This document shows positions 46,501 through 55,500 of a stretch of 64,000 nt of DNA, in pieces; positions within the stretch are counted from its first letter, which is position 1, and each line of letters opens with the position of its first letter. The translations under genes were made by a program, and so were the position numbers. Origin of the DNA: Rhyzopertha dominica (taxonomy: Eukaryota > Arthropoda > Insecta > Coleoptera > Bostrichidae); assembly GCA_025024175.1 (NCBI GenBank), contig QCXZ01000064.1:62641325-62705324 (forward strand), read 5' to 3'. Below the pieces are notes generated by a model that was not told the DNA's origin, ran no database searches, and worked only from the letters and a program-made list of their open reading frames with translations.

Positions 46501-49500
46501 GTTACTCGCGAAGAGACGAAGCATTATCGCCTTTTGGTCTGTTGCAAAACGTACCCACCACACAATTACGGAGAAGTGCATTTGTTATTCGAAATAATTT
46601 CCTGCATTTCCGCTGGGTAATTGAGTAAATTGCCTTTATGGACGTTACAAATGAAACAAGATCCGATTCTAAATTGCTACAAGTCAGTGAACCATTGGTC
46701 GAGCAAGAGGGGCGTGATGCACATGCAACGGTACTAACAGAATTTCTGCAGAACGAAAGGTGAACCATAAATGGATGTGCGAGGTCTGTTTTGTTTCATT
46801 TAAATATTTGTTGTGCGAGCCTTTAGGGATGCATTTATTAAATGTTATCGAATGAACTCTGAAGGGGAGCAATTTTATTAGGTGTTGGACGCCATTTCAT
46901 AAACATCAAGTCAATTGATCAGATTTTATAAAATTGAGTATTGTAATGTGTTCGAGGGCGAATGCTTTCAGCGTCCATAATATAAGATAATATCTTCTCG
47001 GAAAGTTCGCTGTCTCTTGAAAACACTGACAAAAAGTTATTAGTCTGACGTTTCGATTACACCTGTAATCTTTGTCAAAGACGAAGAACCTCAAAATTTG
47101 CCTGACAATTATGGACGCTGAAAGCATTCACCCTCGTATATGAAGACTCTACGGAGAGTACATCCTAGGAATATGTAGAAAACTAGAAAGGACTTCATTG
47201 AAGAAAGCGAGCTTCGTCAACCGATTAGTATTTTTGAAACGCTGCAGAGATAAAAAGGTCGTACCAAATTTTCTTAATATTTAAACACACTTAAACACAA
47301 CATTGCAAATTCTATCCCACAACCTTTTTTATCGAGATTTTGAAGACATAATAAGGTTTACACAAAAAAGTATACAAACAACACTTTAACAAGGTCAAGG
47401 AACAAAATATACTTAAATTTGAGAAATTCAATACCATTAAACACAATAAGTTCAAATCATATACCATGGTTAAAACCAACATCAACAACACTGTGATAAA
47501 CCTGTGAAAAAAGAGTGTCTCAGNTGCTGCTGTAAATATTTTAGCGAAGGGGATGAACTTTGCTGTAACGCCACGGACCATTCCAAAAGTGGAGATAATG
47601 TCATTTGTGGAATCTTGTATAAGACTGCTTCCGAAAGATCAAGCGGATAAGATTAGGATGAATGTATGTATGCCACGCTATTAGAAATGCACGTACGCCC
47701 AAACCTAATGTGACATCTGAGAAAATGAATGCTCTTAAGGATTTGAATACAGATAAGTCCATTATAGTTACTAGAGCAGATAAAGCATTCTAATTGCGTA
47801 CTTTTGTAAAAGGGTTTGTTTCGTTTATGACATTTATTACAAGAACTAATGTGAAAACTCTTAAAGCTTCAACGCTCTGGTCTGTGCATTCAATGCTACG
47901 AAGCACTATACAGTTAAACGAAAACGTGGACATTTTTGCTTATAAAAAATTGCTGGCATATCTTAAACGTCAAAATGACGGTTATGTGGCAAAAAAAGTC
48001 AAAAGTGTTATAAAACTCCCATGTATAAGGACTTGACTGTAGCAATCCTTACTTTGCAGTTAGAGTTTTGAAACGCCGCGTATTGCAAGCAAGCGGTCAA
48101 CGTATAAATTTAACGACCTGGAAACGTTCTGTATTTACATTTCGCATGATACTACTTCACAAGAGACTGATTTATTTCCAAAGTAATTACTGCGCTGAAT
48201 TTTATGAGCACCTTAATGATGCATCTTCACTTGTATGAACTTGCTTTATCGGCATAATTATTCCTACAAAATGTGAATTAAATTTTAATAACATCTGAGA
48301 GATAGCAACGGCATTAACCTGGCAAGGGAAACCGTTAAGGAAGCTGGAATTTTATGAGATACGTAAACTACTAACGTAGCAAAAATGTTTTTTTAATCGC
48401 GTAGGAAAATGGAAAATTTTATAATGACAATCCATGGAAAAACCTCCCGAGTATTACAATTTTGCAGCTCTCTTCCGTATACGAAAACGTATTAATATCT
48501 AGTTTTTTGTTTTTTGGATCGCAAAAAGGTTAGCAAAAAGGTGGAATATCGATTCTTTCACAAGTATTTGTTACTCAAGCACTAGCTTAGCAGTAATTGT
48601 TATTTCTAAGCCAAGACAAATGCACCACTGTCAATTACAGTAGTTAACATAATGATACAAAACGAGATAAATAAAGAATAGCGTAACCCTTTAAAATGGG
48701 CCGTCTATAAATAAGCTAAATGTATTTTAAACTGCACCTAAAGTTAATAGCACAACCCCTTTTAAAAGCCAGGAGCCATAAACTTAAAACAAATCCATTC
48801 TACAATAATTACGGAGGCCATTCGTCTACAGATGTTATCGAAATAAATCTGTTAGCTAACGAACAACAATTTAGATGCCTATCTTTCAACGATTCTCTCC
48901 GCTGTACACGAGTCTTTGTCTCCAGTTAGTTTTATAGACATCCATGACTTGAAGCTCTATGGAAATAGTTTTAATATTAGTACTATACAATAGTTCCACA
49001 GATATAGTCGGTCTTTCTTAAAACTGTATATACAGGATATTTCACGAATGATAATGACCCTGACGAAATTAAAAATGCAACCCAAAATATATTTTCATAG
49101 CCAGTGTGGTTACTTTACATAATGGTATTATTTTAAAAATAAATTGGGAATCCATGACGGCTATGCGCTATGGTTCCTGTCACTGTATTTATTAAAAGTC
49201 AAAATGTATTCAAATGATGAAAAAACAGATATGATTTTGATTTGTGGTGAATGCAAGAAAAATGCTTTCGCTGCTACTCGTTTATACAGACGACATTTTC
49301 CAAATAGAAGAGCTCCTGCCGATACAATTTTCAACAGACTTGAATTAACTTTAAGGACAAACTGGCCACCACTGAAAAAGTCGAAAGAAAGAACAGCAAC
49401 AGGCCCTGACAACGAAATTAGCGTATTGGAAATGATTGACGAAAATCCTCATATTAGTCAAAGGGTAGTCTCAAGAGCAACCGGTATTAGTCTGTCTTCA

Positions 49501-52500
49501 GTGCACCGAATAATTAAAGGCAATCAATTTCATCCGTATTACTTGCAATTGGTTCAGGCCTTAAAGGAGACAGATTATCCTAAAAGACTGGCTTTTTGTA
49601 ACTTTTTTCGGGAACAACAAAATTTGAATGTGAGATTTTATGACATTTGCTTCTCAGATGAAGCAAGAAGAGTTAACAAACATAACATGCATTATTGTGC
49701 ACAAAAAAATCCACGTTGGATTCGAGAAGGACATTTTCAAACTATCTACTCGACGAATGCCTGGTGCGGAATATTGGGGAATCAAATTGTTGGGCCTTTT
49801 TTTCGCGATAGTTTAAACGGTAATACTTATCTAAATTTTTTAAGAAACATTTTACCGGTACTTCTCCAAAATGTAAATTTACAAGTAAGACAAGATCTAT
49901 AGTTCCAACAAGATGGGGCACCTGTGCATTATCATAGAATAGTGCGAAATCATCTTGATTTGGTTTTGCCTAATCGATGGATAGGAAGAGGTTCAATTAA
50001 TCCTTGGCCACCGAGAAGCCCGGACCTTACTCCTTTGGATTTTTTCTGTGGGGAATGGTAAAAGAGCAAGTATACCAAACACCAATTGAAAGTGTAGAAC
50101 ATTGAGAAAAGAAAATACGTGATGCATGTAGGTCCATCACTCCAGAAATGTTAATGCATGTTAAAAGATCGTTTTGGGCACGAATTCAAGCTTATGAAGA
50201 GCGGAGGGCGACATTTTGAGCATTTATTACATTAATCTTACTGAATAAACATTCTTCAAAAATAAAATTTGTTTTACAATACCGAATTTACTTAAAGCAA
50301 ATGATTGAAGTTTTTTGTCAAAATTTACGAATTTATACAAGACGATGAACAATTATCAATGTTACCTCTGCAAATGTATTTTGGGTTGCATTTTTAATTT
50401 CGTCAAGGTCATTATCATTCGTGAAACATCCTGTATAAGGTAACGTTTTTTACATTCAAAAAATAATTCTTTTCATGGCTTTGCAGTTCTGTCAGCCAGC
50501 ATACATTGTATATCCAACGAGAAAATTTACCACACAACAACATCGTCGGTTTCAATTCATATCAACCTACTCAATGAACTTGTAACCGGTACAGTTTATT
50601 CTTATCTCAATCGCCTTCACAAAAGGTACCGTGCATGAGGAAATAATTCACATCTTCCTTTTATTAACGACCAACCGGTAAAGGCAAACATCACCGACCC
50701 ATTTTGAAAGTCGTTCTATCCTACGCCATACTCCTACCCAGCCATATAGCTTTTCTTCGAATATGGCCGCACACACACTATAAGGTAAACATTATCAAAT
50801 ATTAACATCATGTGGGACTACTCATGTTACACGGATTATGTAACACCGGTTGTCGCAGTGTAAATGTTTGCTTTCTGATACGAAAAATTAAAAGTGACGT
50901 GCTAGATTTTTCGACGTTAAGTGAAAAATATAGCACATAACCACACCGAGAAGCAGTTAAAATATTTACTTTTTATTTAAGATTTAGGCGTGAATTTTCA
51001 GCATTCATTTTGTTTTCATATATTGACGTTCATAATTTAAATATTGTCCAACTAGTAAAAAGTAAACTCACCCACACCCACAAAGGAGAATTATTATCGT
51101 CATGGTGGCCCTTACCTGAAAAAAAAAGACGATGTTAGTACAGTAACAATTATAATTGAAAATACATATCAAAATGCAGAGTATACCATCAATGCATATA
51201 ATGTCGAAATTAATTTCCAACATCCAAATTTTTAGTTCAGAATCTAGGTAAATACATCTGATTTAAGACCTTATCTAGACGATCAAGTTTCGCTTGTTCT
51301 ATGACTTTTGTTTTTCATGCCCACTGATGCCATTTTTGACTTACATTCACTATATGAATCAGTCATACAATTAGAGAACTAGAACAGCAAACTAACGTAT
51401 GATTCGTCCTTTTAAATCTTCTGCATTATGTGGCCGATCAACATAAATACGATTTTTCAGTTACCCCCACAGGAAAAAATCAAGCGGCGTCAGATCAGGG
51501 GAACGTGCTGGGCATTCTATCGCTCTGCGCCTACCAATCCATCTGTCTGGAAATATCGCGTTCAAATATCCACGAACGTTGACTACAAAATGGGGAGGTG
51601 CACCATCTTGCTGAAACCATATCTGTTCAGAAGGACGTGTAGCATTTTCACGATTAGGGAGCAGCCGAATAAGTTTTGGTATAATGTGTTCGCGCAAGAC
51701 CTGTAAATACTTGACCGCATTCAAATGTCCATCGATGAAAAAAGGCCCAATAAAGCGCTCACCGATAATACAACACCAGACATTCACTTTCTGAGGGTGT
51801 TGTGTGTGGACTAGTTCCATCCAATGTGGATTTGTGTCCGACCAATATCAGCAATTATGTCTATTCACATTACCATTTCGCAAAATTCTATCCCACTATC
51901 GAAATCATCTTCGCTCAGTTCTTGTAATAAATGAATTTTGTATGGATGAAACTTATCTTTTTTCGAAATTTTCTGAACAAATCTTTTGCTAATATGGTGA
52001 GTGAAGGCACGCTGTTGTACAATTTTTTCTTACGTAATACATTTATTGATTAAAACAATTTTTTTTGCTATAAAACTGTGTAACTAAAAAAATGAGTAAA
52101 CAAACAAGCCTTTCTCTCTTGAACTATGTCACGCGTAATCTACTTCAGCTGTAGGTCAAGTACAACGAAATAAAAGGACGATATCTAAATAGGAGTCACC
52201 TTTGACTTCTTCCTGTGTAATCGTGCCGCTTGGCTAAACGTGTCTGCTCTTAATGCTATTTTTAGATCGACTTCCTCAAAGATATTATTAGAAGACGCAA
52301 TTAAAGCCAACAGCTCATCGCGGATGCAATATCCTGTCAAGTATAGTAAAGGCCCATTGGAGCGAGTTAATTTTGATGCAGGAGATTTATTGCTTTTATT
52401 AATTTCAATTGCTACACTTAAAAATTCTAATCAAAGATATTGTTAATAAATAATAGCTGATGCTTCGTTCTGACATCAGTTGGAGAGTTACTTCCGAAAT

Positions 52501-55500
52501 GGACTGAAAGTAAATGGAATTTGGGAATATTTCATTCCTGGTAGAGTTTCAAGATGCTTTTCCAGATTTTTTTTTGTTTTCAATATATATCGTAAACTGT
52601 CATGCTTCTCTTGTATGGCGAATTCCATCCTTCTAAATAATATAACTTTTGCTGAATGTAAATAATGAGGTCGTTAACGAACTTATTGTTAACTATCACG
52701 ATCTTGATGTTAGAGCGTTTACATGGTTTACGGATAACCAGATAATTTCTGACAATTTTATAAGTAAACTATATACTGGATGTTTCACGAATGATAATGA
52801 CCCTGACGAAATTAAAAATGCAACCCAAAATACATTCTCATAGTCAACGTGGTTATTTTACATAATGGTATTATTTTAAAGATAAATTGGGAATCCATGA
52901 CGGCTATGCGCTGTGGTTCCTGTCACTTTATTTATTAAAAGTCAAAATGTATTCAAATGATGAAAAAACAGATATGATTTTGATTTACGGTGAATGCAAG
53001 AAAAATGCTTCCGCTGCTGCCCGTTTATACAGACCACGTTTTCCAAACAGAAGAGCTCCTGCCGATACAATTTTCAAGAGACTTGAATTAACTTTAAGGA
53101 CAAACTGGCCACCACTGAAAAAGTCAAGAGAAAGAACAGCAACAGGCCCTGACAATGAAAATAGAGTATTGGAAATGATTGACGAAAATCCTCATATTAC
53201 TCAAAGGGTAGTCTCAAGAGCAACCGGTATTAGTCTGTCTTCAGTACACCGAATAATTAAAGGCAATCAATTTCATCTGTATCACTTGCAATTGGTTCAG
53301 GCCTTAAAGGAGACAGATTATCCTAAAAGACTGGCCCTTTGTAACTTTTTTCGGGAACACCAAAATTTGAATGTGAGATTTTATGACAACGTTCGCTTCT
53401 CAGATGAAGCAAGATTTGCTAATAATGGTGGAGTTAACAAACATAACATGCATTATTATGCGCAAGAAGATCCACGTTGGATTCGAGAAGGAGATTTTCA
53501 AACTATCTACTCGACGAATGTCTGGTGCGGAATATTGGGGAATCAAACTGTTGAGCCTTGTTTTTTCGCGATAATTTAAACGGCAATACTTATCTAAATT
53601 TTTTAAAAAACATTTTACCGGTACCTCTCCAAATGTAAATTTACAAGTAAGACACGACTTATGGTTCCAACAAGATGGGGCACCTGCGCATTATCATAGA
53701 ATAGTGCGAAATCATCTTGATTTGGTTTTGCCTAACCGATGGATAGGAAGAGGTTCAATTAATCCTTGGCCACCGAGAAGCCCGGACCTTACTCCTTTGG
53801 ATTTTTTTCTGTGGGGAATGGTAAAAGAGCAAGTATACTAAACACCAATTGAAAGAAAAAAATACGCGATGCATGTAGATCCATCACTCCAGAAATGTTA
53901 ATGCATGTTAAAAGATCGTTTTGGGCACGAATTCAAGCTTGTGAAAACAGCGGAGGGCGACATTTTGAGCATTTATTACATTAATGTTATTGAATACACA
54001 TTTTCCAAAAACAAAATTTGTTTTACAATTCCGAATTTACTTAAAGCAAATGATTGAAGTTTATGTCAAAATTTACGAATTTATACAGCTCTTTACGTTT
54101 TATATTTTTTAAGACGATGAACAATTACCAATGTTATCTCTGCAAATGTATTTTGTGTTGCATTTTCAATTTTGTCAGGGTCATTATTATTCGTGAAACA
54201 TTCTGTACAATCTAAAGGCTTAAAAATAAGAAATTGCAATTTCACGATACCTGAAAGTAGGTAGCAAATCCTTCACTTTCTTAAAAAATTAGTGGTACTG
54301 AATCGTAAACATACTGTTCATTAAAACATTGATACTGCAGCATGGTGTTTTTGTATTACTTCGTAGAAACTTGAACGTACTCTCATTGATTCTGGAGTTT
54401 GCCATTCGACTAGAACCATCGCTTTGCCGCCTACTTTGCATCATTATGCACACATGCAACAAATGGCACGTTGAACTTGATTTAGTAAAGTAGGTGAACC
54501 AGCGTAGGAAGTTGCAGCTTTAACATCTGCGGTAGATAAGTGGAATGAATCATACGTCCTCCGTTCAAATACGATAACGATAATCCAGCCAAGATGACTA
54601 TATAAACGACAAACGAAATCAACGTTTAAAAGTCGAAAATCTAGAGAAGTTNAAATCAACCNAAANAGGTTGATACTTATACTTGAACAAGTACTGATAG
54701 ATAGTATTTANAAAGGTCCTAAACACAACAAAAAACTNCATACAGGATGAAAGAAAAAACAACAGANCCAGTAACCCTTTGAGCCNAAGTTAAACTTGCA
54801 TATGATATCTGTAATATCTGTCATATACATTCAGAACAGAAAAGTGTGAGGGTTTTCAAAGATGGTCTCGCAAATTTCATACGACGTATGATAAATGAAG
54901 CACACAAAAATTATTTTGTATTGAACGATTGAAGAATTACACAAGAAAATTAAAACTGAGCTATAAATTTAGTGCTGCAAGTACAGTTTACGTAATTTTT
55001 TAAGAAAAGTGGAGTTTCATTATAAGAAAAATAAACGCCAAATGCTAATTGAATATCCACGAATTTCGGAATAGCGAGTAAATTAGTTAAACCAAATTAA
55101 AAAATTTCGAGGTGAAGATAGAGCAATCATATTGTGTACGAAACTTGGTACGACCATGACAGTATAACGGTTAAAGTTTTTGAAAACTGGTTTGAGAATA
55201 AACTGTTGCCAGTGCAGTTAATTGTATTTTACAATGAGTCATTCTGCTCAGATTGAAAAGGAAATCCAAATAAAGAAGAAATCAAAGATTTTCTTTAATA
55301 TATATTTTGAGGAATGTTATACAAAGAANCTACTCTTAGGGGTTCTAAAGATCAAATATTCCGAATTAATAGTTTGGCTAAAGAGCATGGACACACATCA
55401 CTATATATTTAATCCAATTGAAGTGNTTGGCATGAACTTAGGAAATGTATGGAGGCAAAATACNGCACCAAAATTTCTGGTTCTACAATACACAATCAAG

